Origin: Sisyra terminalis
Lineage: Eukaryota > Arthropoda > Insecta > Neuroptera > Sisyridae
NCBI GenBank assembly: GCA_958496175.1
Contig: OY292278.1
Location: forward strand, 21,452,001 to 21,516,000
Length of the DNA stretch: 64,000 nt
Reading direction: 5' to 3'
Shown here in pieces: positions 18,629 through 31,451 of this stretch. The position numbers and the translations under genes were made by a program. Numbering within the stretch: position 1 is the first letter of the stretch; each line of letters begins with the position of its first letter. The notes beneath the pieces are model-generated. The model ran no database searches. It was not told where the DNA came from and was given only the letters and a program-made list of their open reading frames with translations.

Positions 18629-21600
18629 TTATGGAATTGCTTGAGCCATATGAAGTGGAGTTAGCATTAACTCGAAGGCAGCATTTAATAAGTTAGCGCC
18701 TCGAAGATTGGCTTCTTGTAAGTCACTCCCCGACAAATCACAGCACTAGAAATTATTTTTTTTAGGAAATATAACGAAAATTAATTTAAATTATTCATAC
18801 CTCTAAATCAGCACCAGCCAAAATAGCTGAGCGTAAATCACAGTTACGTAAATTAGCGTTTTTTAAGGTTGCCACGCGTAGGTTAACCCCTGTCATATTA
18901 CTGCCTTCTAAAACGGCAGCTTTCAGATTAACTCCCTCCATGTGAGTTCGTGCTCCGGCCGGATCCTCGAAGTTGCAACCACGTAAATTTGCACCTTCCA
19001 AGTTGGCACAGAGACCTTTAACGCCGAGGAACTGCGCCCCTTCACAGTTGGCATAGGATAAATCGGCCCGTTCAAGGCAGCACCAGCTCATGTTGGTTCC
19101 GGTTAGCTTGCAATGAGCTAAGCAAGCGTATTTAAAATTAATGTTTCTTAGATCTAGTCTACTTAAGTCGGCCCCTGTTAAATTAACACCTTGAAATCGT
19201 AATTTGTTATTACACGGGGTAGTTATTAGTGCTCGGACAATGTCTTCTCTCGTCAGAGGTCCATTGTCCGATAATCGTTTTCTTCGTCGCTCCTCTTCTC
19301 TTTGTTGGGCTTGAACGATTTCTTCGAGGTGTGGAATAATCGATTCAATTCGATAATAAATTGCCTCTTTTAATATTCCCTCAGGATTTACGTTTTTGTC
19401 GTAGATGATCTGACCAGTACGAAGGTAGTTTAAAATGCATTCAAAATATGTGGGGCTTCGATCGATTAAATATGCCCCTTGAGAATCTATGTCGCTAGGT
19501 GTTAATAAATATCCATTTTCATTTACGGCAAACATTCTACAAAAAAAAAAGATGTGAAATTATAAATTAATTGATAAGGGTTCCCATGGAACTAAGTTCA
19601 CTGTTTTAGGAATTTGATTTTTTTATAAAACGTTTCAGTGTTTTATTTCGATTTAAACAACTAAAGGTGAAACCCCGTATCTTTAAGGAGATGGCAATGG
19701 CTTTATAAACAGTTAACGAGAGGGGAATGTTAAGAAACACTATAGTATTTCTTTTGAATTGTTTAACAAACTATTAAGGAAAAAAGAAACTTTGCCATTT
19801 TTTTCATAGGTGGAATCATGGTTGAAACTATAAAGTTCAAACAATGTGGATTACGATTTGTTTAAATTTATGAGGCAAAAAATTAAATAAGTACTGTCCA
19901 AAGTACAATATTACTAACACAAACAAAATTATTGTCAGGGCCGTTTCTGGCGGGGGTGCAAAAGGTCCATCCACATTAGGGCGGCCAGCCGAAAGGGCGA
20001 CCATGGTCCACTTTTAGCCTCAAGTAGCCGCGTTTCGATTTTGCTTGTAAATAATAGCTTTTGTGTTTAAAATTGTTTAAATAAAACCTTCATTGTTTTA
20101 TTATTTATCGGCCTCAATTACTCCTAATAAATCATAAACGTTCATAAATAATAAAAAATTCCAAAAAAAAAACATAATTCAATAAAAGAAATAAAATTAA
20201 TAGTAAAATAAATCATGTTGATTTTTAAAGGCGGCTATCATTCCAGGAACGGCCCTGATTATTGTGTTCATGTTTATAGTGATGATTGCTTGAATCCTGA
20301 CGAAAAAAAAATCATTATTTACAAAGAAATTTTGTATTTAATTTTTTCAAAGTTAAAAAAGAAGTCATAGATTAGATCATATAGCACAAAATCATCTCAT
20401 AGGCGTAACGAATCATTAAATTTTGATGGTCACATGTGATGACCTCATATAGTGTAATCGAGAAACATCGGTACATTCGATATTGTACGATTTTTCCTGA
20501 CTGCACTTCCGAATTGTGCAGCAGCAGCTGCCAACATTATGCAAATATTGATGATAACTAATATCGGTGTCCATTGCATGCAATCAGGAAATCTTAAAAA
20601 TCTTAAGGAATCGTCACAAAATGACGTCATTATCATTGATTTTATATGTGGTCAACAAATAAAGCAAATGGCGTCAATTTGAATAATAATTTTAAAAAAA
20701 TAAACAACCAATTCAGTACGCCTTATGTGAGTCAAGTTTTTGCGCAACAATGCGCTGCTAGTAGACAAAAACAGAAGTAAGCCATGCCCGAATTATTGAG
20801 AACCCGAGAACTATCAAATTGCCTATCTCGTTCGATCTCCTATTATTTATTATTCGTGGATGCAGTGAACAGCGGAGGTAATATATGCTGGAAGAATGTT
20901 TTTAAGTCGATTCAGTCATACAGAGTCAAGAGGATCGGACATTCTTTTCCTCATCAAAAACTTATTTATTTAAAGAATATCAAGTTTCATATATTCTATG
21001 TAAGGGAAATACCTAAACACTACAGTTACACTAAAATTTTAGCTCTAAACAACAATTTTTCAATTTAAAAAACTTTTTTTTTGCAAATAAATGCCTCTAC
21101 AATATTGTGTGCCTGAAGGCTTCGATATAAGCTAGTGTAATATAATTTGTTGCTAAATGTTATTGTATATTTGCATTAATTTTTTATGATTTGTATCATA
21201 ATATATTTACTTTTTATTGGTTAAATTTTATTGCTATTTATAGAGAATAAGATGCTAATGTAGTCGAAATGAAGATGTGAAAAATATACAAATTAAAATT
21301 TTTAAAATATCAATTTTATAGATTATACTAATACTTAATGATTGCGGGACGATTTTGGAAGACTATTGAAGTATTTACTTGATGATTAAATGATTACCTA
21401 GCTAGCATACTGTTCGGTTCTTGTTCGACCAAAGTACTTTTTGACGCAGTAAAGTATTTGCCCCCGACATTTAGCTTTAGCCAGTTTTTTTCTCTTTTTT
21501 CGTCGTTTTGTCTACTGAGTTCTAACTTCTGATCAATAAAAGGTTCCCCAGACGAAACGTATAGCTTTTCATCGTCCCTAATTAAATTAGTATCGTCAAT

Positions 21601-21808
21601 TTCCCCTCCGTGAACGGTATAAATTTTTTTCGCAGTCAAATTCAATTTTTCGCCTACTTGCTTTAAGAAATCCTCCAACGTACCCGAAACGAGTACAACC
21701 TACAAATAAATAAAACTTGTATAATTATGAAAATATTTATCTTTGGTAAATATTTACTTTGCCGTCAATATCTGTTCCATTTTTATAAATGATGACTCGT
21801 TTCATCAT
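18629..21808 (-). CDS. KCTD9: KCTD9, BTB and pentapeptide-repeat protein
   Basis: KCTD9 is a BTB-domain protein proposed to act as a Cullin-3 ubiquitin-ligase adaptor. Four exons on the minus strand, 21808-21758, 21699-21398, 19536-18801 and 18745-18629, splice in frame to 401 residues (human 389). Residues 1-80 are the KHA-like start (MKRVIIYKNG; LIRDDEKLYV). The BTB domain follows from about 85 to 185 (LKLNVGGKYFTASKSTL; GAYLIDRSPTYFECILNYLR). Residues about 225-385 form pentapeptide repeats of the A(D/N)Lxx type (GADLSRLDLRNINF; ERADLSYANCEGAQF). The conserved end LTPLHM is present. Two ATGs are adjacent at 21808 and 21805, and either could start. The 1.9-kb intron 2 holds a hAT MITE (19936) and a small ORF (20445). 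It is head-to-head with LMAN2. Confidence 0.95.
19936..20257. mobile_element. hAT-type MITE with perfect 8-bp duplication
   Basis: 322 bp with termini CAGGGCCGTTTCTGG and CCAGGAACGGCCCTG. Identical flanks ATTATTGT lie at 19928-19935 and 20258-20265. It lies within KCTD9 intron 2 and has no transposase. Confidence 0.93.
20445..20636 (-). CDS. small ORF with one membrane segment, uncertain
   Basis: 63 codons on the minus strand inside KCTD9 intron 2. It contains a hydrophobic stretch PILVIINICIMLAAAAAQF followed by basic residues (VRKNR). A CRE-like TGACGTCA overlaps the start. I do not recognise the family, and chance ORFs of this size are common here, so it is listed only because of the membrane-segment pattern. 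Confidence 0.22.
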   Translation of the reverse strand: MIMTSFCDDSLRFLRFPDCMQWTPILVIINICIMLAAAAAQFGSAVRKNRTISNVPMFLDYTI

Positions 21809-22343
21809 ATTTTCCTTTTCAATTTATTACTTTTTGTCAAACAAAACAGTGACCGTTTTGACAGCGCGGACAGAACATTGATGACATTACTGACATTAGT
21901 CAATTGACGGGCCATCTAGCGCTAGCTTCATTTTGAAACATTGAATAGAATTTTAAAATATTTAATTTTACAGTTGCATAATCCTGTTTAGTAATTGCAA
22001 ACTGCCACGAATGTTCCTTAATTGATTTATATAATTAATAACGTGAATAAAATTTGTTATTTTTGCATTTATTTGCAAAGCCGGTGGCACACGTCATTGC
22101 GATAAATGAAGAAGGAGTATATGATTTTCAATTGACTAAAGTGAGCTAGTGACAAACTATTCGAAATCCGTCATTCTTTTTGATTCTTTTAGTACTTTTG
22201 GTGAAGATATGTGACAGTGTTCATTCGAATCGAAATAAACGTTTTACAAAATACTCTACGTAGAAATTTTTTTATTTATTTTTAAATAATAACGAAGGAA
22301 GGCGTTTTTATTAGAAGTTATATATTCAAAAAAAATAGATAAA
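21809..22343. promoter_or_regulatory. shared 5' region of KCTD9 and LMAN2
   Basis: 535 bp separate the two divergent start codons. No repeat or ORF is visible. Both core promoters and 5' UTRs must lie here or in unseen upstream exons, which suggests a bidirectional promoter. I see no convincing TATA box. Confidence 0.5.
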
Positions 22344-25300
22344 ATGTTGAAGTATTTTGTATTTTGCTTGTTAATTCTACAAATACGGGCGAACTGGAAC
22401 ACAAATGATTATATGAAACGTGAACATTCCCTGATCAAACCATATCAAGGTAAGTTTTAAATACGATTTTTGTCCTTTGAACTTGAATAATTAATGCATT
22501 CTTAAAAAGAAATCAAAATTCTTAATACTTAAGCTAAAATTAAATGGATTCAAATCGTTTTTTTAATGAAAATTTTTAGTGTGAATCGATATAGTTGGTT
22601 GATGATTTTGAATTTATTGCATTTTTTCTTGTAGGATCTGGAATGTCTGTGCCATTCTGGGACTTTTTAGGTAGCACAATTGTAACAAATAACTATGTAC
22701 GATTAACGCCCGACCAGCAATCGAAAAGTGGAGCCCTTTGGAATTCCGTGGTACGTACCCTGCCTCATTTCTTTTGTAACGAAATCTATACTTAAGTAAT
22801 AAATGTTAAATTACAGTAGCAATTTAATGTTTATTTTTTTAGCCATGTTCTATGCGTAATTGGGAAATGCAGTTGCACTTTAAAGTGCATGGAAAAGCGA
22901 GAGATTTATTCGGAGATGGAATGGCTATTTGGTACGCCAAAGATCGAATGGTCAATGGCCCGGTTTTTGGAAATATCGACCACTTTTTAGGCTTGGCCAT
23001 AATAATGGATACCTACAGCAATCATAATGGACCACACAATGTAAATTTTTTGTTTCATAATTACTATATAAAAATTGAAAATAATTGCCTTACTACTTAA
23101 AATTGGTTCAGATTACAGTACTTCTGTTATAAAAGAATGCAACTGGATAAGCATGACTAAAGTTTTTCTCTTGGATTTGTTTTGGGTTTTTAAAACGATA
23201 AATCACCTTATTTTATTGCTAACAAGTTATTTATCTACATTATGTTCTAAATTTGAACTAAAACTTATATCCCTGTTAAAAAATGCATGACATTTTCCAT
23301 TCTGGTAAAAAGAAATTTTGAAATTTTCACATTTAAAATGCTTCTAATAACCTTAAACGACTTCTAATGAGTTTTTTGAACAATATAATGTTAAATATTT
23401 TTTCGCTATCACTTCAAAATGACAGAAATTCAACCGTAATATTGATTGAACACTAAGAAATCATGAGATAGAGATATAGGTCGTTTATTGTTATACTCCA
23501 TCAAGAGTTGTTAATTTGCTTCTTTGAAGATGGGGTTATTAATGGCGGTAAAATACAAATTTAATTAGCATCTATTTTATATTTTCGAAAATTATTTAGT
23601 GTATAAAATATTTTAATTCTAAAGCTAATCGAAGTTATTCGAAGTAAATGAAAGGAGTTTATCTAAAAATTAATAAACTAATTCTACAAAATTGTTATCG
23701 CTACCTGGTGAGGTTTGAAAAGAACATAAGAGAAACTATTTGAAGAAGGAGTCGTAAAATTAACTTTGTTTTTAAATGTAGCAAAATACAAGTTCAATTT
23801 AAATTTTTTTTAAATCTTAAAAAATTATAAGTAAATATTCTCAATTCTTTGTTGCTTTAAAATTAATCGAATCGTAATTACGTTATTTTTTTATAAATGC
23901 ATTTATAAAGTTGTTTTTTTGATGTTGTAGCGAAATAAAAAAGACTTAAATATATACTATGAAATGAAATTGAATATGTGGCAACGAAGTCAATGGTAAA
24001 AAAATATAATTAATGCGTAGCGTTTCGTAGCATGTCTGCTTATAAATTTGTATTTTTGATATTGTAGCGAAAAAAATAATTTAAGCAAGTGTTTCTTAAT
24101 CTGGGGTACCCGTACCCCTGGGCGTGCGGTAAAAGACTCTAACTAGTAAATTATGAAGTTTTTGATAATAAATTTAGCAAAAAATGTATCTTTTTCAATT
24201 TAGAAGAAAAAAATTTCAATGGGATGTGGAGTCCTATTTTCAATTTCATAAAGGTACAGCTCACTTAACAGGTTAAGAAACACTGCTTTAAATATACGCT
24301 ACGAAATAGAATAAAATATGTGGAAACGTATAAAAATCGATGGTAAAACATAATATATAACTAATGCGTACCGTTTCGTAGTTTGTCTTTATCACCAGCC
24401 GTATTTGTTGTAATCCTTTTTTATTACATGCTTATCAGCTTTTCTATCATTTATTTCTCTATGAAATTATTAAAAGCATTTAAAGACTTAAATTTTAAAT
24501 GCCTTGTTTTTACAGGTATTTACTTATTCATATACTCTTAACACTAAGCACTTTTACTTAATCATAACTAACGAACAATTTATTACTATTCGGCAGTTAT
24601 TTATTTGAATATATTTTATTATTTTAAGCGTGATCAAGCTGTTTATAATAACTATTATTTTCGAATTATCTTTACATTTCTACTGAAATTGTATTTATAA
24701 TCAGAAGAGTAATTTATAGAAATTTATGAATAGATAAAATATCCTTTTATGTAACCAAACTCATTATTGAGTACCAAAAAAATCAATGAATCTAAAATCT
24801 TGAAATTTTTATTATATCTATAACCAATCGTGTAGCTCCTCTCTACTATTTTTCTTATTAATTTTAGAAGGGTAGAGAAAAACCATAATATGTGTCAAAA
24901 ACAAGTTATTAAACATTATATCCTCTTTAATTTAAAATTCGTAATTCCATCGTAAATATAATTTATGGAAATTTTGTACACAGCACCAACATCCATATAT
25001 TTCGGCTATGGTTAACAATGGTACCTTAAGTTATGACCACGACCGCGATGGTACCCATACCCAACTTGCAGGTTGCGAGGCGAAATTTCGAAATGTGGAG
25101 CACGACACGCACATTGCAATCCGATATGAACGAGACACATTGACAGGTACCTAAAACAATTACTTGAAAATATCGAAAAAATGAATAAATAAATAAAGAG
25201 AAACTTTAATTGATTAATTGAATGATAATTGCGGCGTCAAGTGGCCTTAAATGTTGGTCTTGAAAAGACCGACAACTTCGTTCATATGTGGAGATTAATG

Positions 25301-26475
25301 AAAACTATTGGTATCCTCTCTTTTACTTCTTCAATGCTTGCCAATTTAGGGGACTTGCATGGTTTTGCTATCTTAGAAAAACCTTTCTTTTAAATGCTCA
25401 TTAATCGATCAGATTGTTTCAACCGAATCGAATTAACAGATATTGAAATGCACTTAATTATAAGAACAATTTATAGCACTTAAGTTATTTAATTAATCGC
25501 TTTGTATTTTGAGAAATTGCAAGTTCCCCCTATTAGCGGAAATAGCTTTGTTTAAAGTTTTTGCTTTGAATTTTCGTTTCCGTTTGAAGAGAGAGGTGTA
25601 GCACTGCATTTTTTTAAAGCCCACAATTGGTTTTCAAAGTTTTGGGATGGAAAATAATTGAGTAATTTTTAATGTTTAGTTTCGACTGATATTGATAATA
25701 AGGCTTTGTGGCGAGAGTGCTTTTCGGTGAAGGGTGTCCGATTGCCTACTGGATATTATTTTGGAGTATCCGCCACAACTGGAGACTTATCCGACAACCA
25801 CGATGTTCTTTCGATAAAACTATACGAACTTGATATGCCAGATGATGTAAGTTAATAGTCAAAGTGGCGGTTATCAAAAACGATGATGATTCTACTTATA
25901 AACAAAACTTTTAATTATTATTTGAAAAAAGAAAAACACAATAGTCTGGTAATTTGTAACTTCATTAATGATTTTGAATTAATTAAAATGGAAATTTAAA
26001 TTTTCAAAAAATATTAGAGATGAGGATATAATATTAGGAAGCTCTAGTTAGACTTGAATTTTTATTTTCCATTATTCAAACTCCGTCGAATAAAAAAAAA
26101 GTTCAACAAGGAAAAATTGCCAGATCAATAGTTCTTCATCTTATATTTAAGCATTTATATAAAAAAATATTGATTACCCGAATTCTCACCGTTTTTGACG
26201 GTCACCGCTTAACTTGTAACACAAATATGATTGATTCTTGAATTACTTTTGATTTCCAGCCGGCCACCGATGAAGATCGCTCAAAAATTTCGCCATCGGC
26301 CAGCTATTTCGAACCACCTCGAGACCATGTCGAGGATCCAAAACCGTCAAGTTTGTCGGGAATTAAAATCTTCCTACTGATGTTGATTGGTGCAATTGCC
26401 ATTATCGCTTGTGTAGTTATTGGAATTATGTTTTATCAGAAGCAACAGGAACAGAGCAGGAAACGATTTTACTAA
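22344..26475 (+). CDS. LMAN2: LMAN2/VIP36, L-type lectin of the secretory pathway
   Basis: VIP36/LMAN2 is a type I membrane lectin that binds high-mannose glycoproteins and cycles between ER, cis-Golgi and beyond. Six exons (22344-22449, 22635-22750, 22843-23040, 24984-25146, 25680-25846, 26260-26475) splice in frame to 321 residues. A signal peptide (about 1-17) is followed by the family start KREHSLIKPYQG. The lectin domain shows PFWDFLGSTIV, DGMAIWYAKDR, LAIIMDTYSNH, VNNGTLSYDHD and LPTGYYFGVSATTGDLSDNH, with the calcium and sugar-binding Asp/Asn positions kept. A single membrane helix near the end (IKIFLLMLIGAIAIIACVVI) leads to a short tail ending KRFY, the ER-exit type signal seen in the human protein. 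Intron 3 (1.9 kb) is largely a DNA transposon. Length and motifs fit the family well. Confidence 0.96.
23271..24516. mobile_element. non-autonomous DNA transposon, longest copy, with nested hAT MITE
   Basis: Starts CCCTGTTAAAAAATGC and ends GCCTTGTTTTTACAGG, imperfect inverted termini of the family. The interior markers GAAGTTATTCGAAGTAAATG, TTGTTATCGCTACCTGGTGA and GCGTAGCGTTTCGTAGCATG are shared with 2083-2762 and 32712-33546. Without the nested element at 24086 it is about 1046 bp. It codes for nothing and lies in LMAN2 intron 3. Confidence 0.8.
24086..24285. mobile_element. hAT-type MITE inside the DNA transposon
   Basis: The left end CAAGTGTTTCTTAATCTGGG and right end CAGGTTAAGAAACACTG are inverted. 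GGGGTACCCGTACCCC forms a palindrome next to the left end. The target duplication is weak (AATTTAAG versus CTTTAAAT), but the surrounding element is cleanly interrupted. Confidence 0.72.
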
Positions 26476-27628
26476 ACGCTATTTAGGGAAAAGCAGTGAT
26501 GTGATAATTAATAAAAATGACACAAATTCTTCAATAATTTCAAATCACAGTCAGGTCTTCTCCAGGGGTATTTATCTCATTTTTATAAATTTTTCAAACA
26601 AATTGTGTTTTTCGACAACTGCCATTTTTTCGTTTATTTATGAAATGTAATGGATCAGACCAATTTATTGCACGTTCTAACTATTTTATACGTAATTTAA
26701 TTGAAAGAAAAATTGGCTGTTGTAAAAAAAAGCATCACTATATCAAACGGTAAATGATTAATTTGATAACTTAATGATTAAATGAGTGAGGGATGTTCTA
26801 TTTCCAGATTCAAATTTGTGTAAATATTGGTTTATAAATAAGTATTTATATAAATAAGTTTTATGTAGTCATATTGTATATTGTGCGCTGATCCAATTAA
26901 ATTTGTTTCTTAAAAGCTGCGTTTATTTGTAATAGTAGTTCTACATTTTTCATTCCAGTACCAGATCCTATATATGATAACTACTACTAGCGTCATCTGA
27001 TATAATTATAATATAGATAATATAATTATTAAATATTTATATTATAACGCTACTAACCGTCATCCGCCTGCGTCGCTTAACAAACTATAAAATCTTAATA
27101 TGATTGAAATATTTATCAATATCAACGTTCATTATCTCCTTTATTTTTAATTTGATTCGTCAATAAATCGGGCTATGATGAAAATATACAATAACGAAAG
27201 AGGAAATTAAATACATATAGAGGATATTAGAATTGAATTGCCCAAAAAAATCGAGAATTACATCAAAAACAAAAGAAAAAATGCAACGTTGCCAAATATT
27301 GACGTCCCTAAAATGGACATGAGTCATTATTGTAGTTTATAGGAGTTATAGGATATACGGGATATATGCTCGAATAATTTAATTTTAATTGTATTTTTAA
27401 ATAAATTACTTCTGAGCTGCCTTTTGTCAAACAAAACTCAATAGTATTTACATATTTTTCTTGTTCTTATACTTATTATAGCTAATAAGACAATAAACTA
27501 CGCAATTCATAGTTGGTTTTGATGCAGTATATCAAGAAATATGCAACTAAAGTATTTTAATATAAAGAACTCATTGAAAGTACCTCTATATACGACATTC
27601 CTGGTTTTCCCTTCAGGTGCTAACACTA
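26476..27628. other. LMAN2 3' flank, no gene seen
   Basis: 3' UTR and flank of LMAN2. A diverged GGCTCATGTCCC-family MITE lies near 27150-27320 (AATAAATCGGGCTATGATGA, then AAAATGCAACGTTGCC). The region 26980-27080 has AT-rich palindromic sequence. No exon-like sequence was found. Confidence 0.5.
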
Positions 27629-27924
27629 GGCTCTTGATTAATTACGTAAGGCGTTAAAGAGGGAGGACGTATTGAGTAAAATTTCACGTGGGAGTGAGGA
27701 TGGTCGCGGTAATTATCAAATATTAGTTTAAATTTTTTTTAATAAATCTAATGTAATCGAAGCACAGATTAACTTATTTATTATATTACAAATACGCATT
27801 TTGAAAAAATGTCACGTGATATTAGGGGAGGGAATCGAGCAAAACCACACGAAATCTTATCAACAGGGGAGGGCGGATCAAAAAATAGCTAAAATTGTCT
27901 AATATAATTAATGGATGATCCCTT
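27629..27924. mobile_element. MITE with ATTAATTACGTAA termini
   Basis: Left GGCTCTTGATTAATTACGTA and right TATAATTAATGGATGATCCC are inverted. The interior AATCTAATGTAATCGAAGCA and CACGTGATATTAGGGGAGGG matches the copy at 48324-48627. A SINE follows within 5 bp. Confidence 0.78.
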
Positions 27925-27928
27925 AGCC

Positions 27929-28163
27929 TTTAGCGACTCTAGGGTTAATAAAATCCGTATATCAAGAAATATCGAAAATTTGCACGATACGAGATTTGAA
28001 CCTAACACATACCTCTGTTAAAAAAACATTTTGAAATCATTACATTTAAAATGCCCTTAATAAATTTAAATGACTTCTTATGAATCTTTTGAACATTTAA
28101 AATGCTTTTTTAATAGAGGCTAGTTTTGAAACGGCCACCTAGACCACTCGGCCACCAGTAGGC
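27929..28163 (-). repeat. tRNA-derived SINE split by a MITE
   Basis: Body TTAGCGACTCTAGGGTTAAT at the left, box B region ATTTGAACC, then a 108-bp MITE (28012-28119), then the head end GACCACTCGGCCACCAGTAG. Joining the two parts restores the family sequence apart from a few bases. Confidence 0.85.
28012..28119. mobile_element. MITE of the CCCTGTTAAAAAA family inside the SINE
   Basis: CCTCTGTTAAAAAAACATTT and AAATGCTTTTTTAATAGAGG are inverted ends of a 108-bp element. It interrupts the SINE at its conserved CACCTACCAG site, consistent with a TA-type target. Confidence 0.82.
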
Positions 28164-28320
28164 TGGTATTAGATTTTAATTAACAGAAAAATCGTGCATT
28201 GAATGCAAAACAAAGATGCGACGTTGTCAGATATTGATGTTGCTAAAAGGGACCTTTTTTTTACTTTTTTTGAGGCAGAAATTTTTAAAAATCCTTTCAT
28301 ATCGGGTGCCTACATCATAT

Positions 28321-28440
28321 CACTGTTAAAAAAAGGCATTTAGAGGCATTTTGAAATCATTATATTTAAAATGCTTTTAATAACTTTGAACGACTTCTAA
28401 TGAGATTTTTGAACAATGAATTTTTGAATATTTAATATAC
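28321..28440. repeat. half copy of CCCTGTTAAAAAA MITE
   Basis: CACTGTTAAAAAAAGGCATT is followed by TCATTATATTTAAAATGC, ACGACTTCTAATGAG and TTTTTGAAC, matching the left part of the 23271 element. The right terminal repeat is absent. A short GGCTCATGTCCC-type fragment precedes it at 28192-28252. Confidence 0.65.
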
Positions 28441-31400
28441 CCTTCTAAGTTCACGCCTCTACGACCCGCGGCTTAGGCTGTGCGTTGATCCATCAATCAT
28501 GACAAAAGATTTTATATATATTGATACATAGAAAATATAAACAAATATTTAGTAATTTATAAAAGCCATTGCCTTTTTTAGAAGAATAAACATTGCCATA
28601 GCCCTCCCTTCCTTATAATAATTAATTATTATAATATTAAATGACACCGCATTTCTTCATGATGCTCCTCTTCTTATAATGTCGTCTCCTTTCGAAGATT
28701 GGCAATTCAAGTATCTATCGCGATTTTAGAAAATGCTCCCCTCCATCTAATTGCCTAACTGCTATTACCCCCTAAAAATAATTTTTAAAACTTTATATAT
28801 GCGAGAAATTTCCCGGGTTCACTAGTTATTTATAAATGTGTAAGGATTTCTACCTTCTAAAAAGAAAAAAAACTTCATTTTCATTCACATTTAGTAGATT
28901 ATATATTATAATATTTTTGCACATTCAACAATAACAACCATTTACATGTATATTGTATATAATAGACTACAAATTCTTGTCTTACATAATTTAATATAAA
29001 CGTTTTGAAAATAATAAATGGAACGTATTGATTCTCCGAATTACTTCTTTTTTTTCGTATAGTACGGAAGCTCTTTAAAGAAAAGAACATAACTATAAAA
29101 TTATAACAAAATTAAACACGTACAATGGTTTTTTTTTAATAATTTGTTGAGATCTTGATTGAGCACTTCCATATTAAACACCGTAAACGTATAAAATAAA
29201 CTTTCTTTTCATTTAAAAATTATAGAATAAAAAATTGGATTTTGGATGGATACATTACTAGAGGAAAAGGGGCACAATGTGTTCGTGAAACAGATTAATA
29301 AATCTTTCAAAATTTCGACAGTCTTGTGATGTTTTATTATATAATGTTTCAAGGTAATTTTGCATTGAACTAAATTTTTCAGTTTTCTTTTTGACTATTA
29401 GGGTGGATGTATGCTTGAGGTAATACTGCCTACTAAATTAATGAATAATAATGTATATCCTATGAGTCATAGGAAATACATTATTATTTATTAATTGTGA
29501 TTCGGAAAAAATAAATAAAATATTTTACTTTAAATTTCATTATTAACTGACACGTACTGGACAATCAAAAGTTGAAATTAAGCGGGATATTTTTTTTATA
29601 GTAAAAGCATGCTGATTAACATGAAGGATTATAGCTTCATTTTTCGAAGAACCTTTACAAAACTTAAGTCAAAATAATACTGAAGTTTGTAGCCTCAGCG
29701 GAATAAAACAATTTTCATAAAATATGCCTTAAATTTAAGTTTATTTTGTAAGTTATTTCGATGGCAAATTCTGAAAAAAAGAGTGATATTCCGCTGAAAG
29801 TATGTCTTTAGGTCTTTTTGAACCAAGTTTCATCAAGATGTATCGAATTTCCTGCAAAACAATTAACAGTTTTTAACCATAGAAAGTTTTATTCCACTTT
29901 TAGTGGCTTAAAAACTAAATCAAGAAATGATTAGTTTGAAACGACTATTACTATGCAACCAAAAGTCTCAAAAACGTTTTGAGCAAAGTTTTATCGAAAT
30001 TCATCAAAGATTACAATTAGAGTCGAACCTCTTATGTTTAATTTCTTTATCAAGCGTACACATATCCTAATGTAGCAAACTTGAAACTTCTTGTAAAGGG
30101 GGTTTGTGGGTGAGTGGGTGGTTAGTCCGTGCGTATACAAAAATTTAACAATTTTTCTCATCAACAATGTTCCTATTTCTATTGTAAAATTATACAAAAA
30201 TTTCATGTAAATATCGACCGATTTATATAAAAAATACCTCCAATATAATTTTTTTTTTGGTCAGTAATGATTTTTTTTTGTTTGTCAAAATACAAATTTT
30301 TATTATAAAAAAATTACTATGAAGCACGGAATTTTTCATAACGATCAATAAGCTCGAATTACTGCAAATCGATTTCCGGTTATTTCACCGAATCCGATTC
30401 TCCGAACAACCATTTCCTAGCATGACTTTTACTTGAACTTATTTTTTTATTAATTCTAAATGTACTTATAGCTTTTATGTTATACATTTTTATTTCCCTG
30501 CGGTTGGAAGACCTTAACTCACTCAATATAATTAAATCCATATACGTAACTCACTTTGTTTATTCAAATAAGGTCACGTTTTTTTTTAATCGAAAATGGA
30601 TTCTAAATTTCGGGGAATCAAATTCGGGAATAAAATTACTAAGATTTTCGTCCAATTTTCTTGAAAATAATAATAAAAAGAAAAAACGTCAGTCGCCAAT
30701 TCTTTATTTGAGAATTAAGAACTTGTTTCATATTTTTGAAATGAAACTTCTTTGAGGGTGGGAATTAGAACATCGATTAACATTTATTGTAATAATAGCC
30801 AATTAAGGAAACATTTAGAGCATACAGATATGACATCGATTAATGCATGTACACATATATAGAAGTTTCATTTCAGCACGTGCAGTTTTCACAACTACCA
30901 CAGATAGTATTTTTTTTTGAAATCTTAAACATTTTAAAAATATTTTACGATATCTATTAATATCTAATAATATATCAGTTACATTAAATATCGATATATA
31001 TGTTACTAAAGACTAAACGATAAACTTCTACTGGGTTTCACTGGGTAAAATTTGCAATTTTTCACTGAACTTTTCAGTAAAATTCAGTTAAAATTTCTCA
31101 TTTTCAAAATATGCTATTTAAGTGGATATATAGTATTGTAATAATGAATACATTAATGACTAGTATAAAATAATTTTTAATTAACCAGATCCAAGAAAAT
31201 TCGAAGTTTCCTCTTCAAAAATTCCACGTAAAGACATAAAATTTCTTTTCATATTGTTGCAATCACATGTTATCCATATTTTCTCCTCAATGATTATCCT
31301 TAGCCGTCGGATTCGTATGTAATTTAATTTGATATGTTGTAACGTTAAAATAAAAGTAATAAATTAACACCATCTTTATAAGTACCAAAAAAAACGAGTA

Positions 31401-31451
31401 TTAAAAACCGAATAAAATTATCCTGTTTTTTTTTCTTCTAATGTTTGCTTT
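28441..31451. other. 3-kb AT-rich stretch without recognised genes
   Basis: Long A and T runs, ORFs only of low-complexity composition, and no repeat family shared with the rest of the window that I could find. It may hold distal untranslated or regulatory sequence. Confidence 0.5.
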
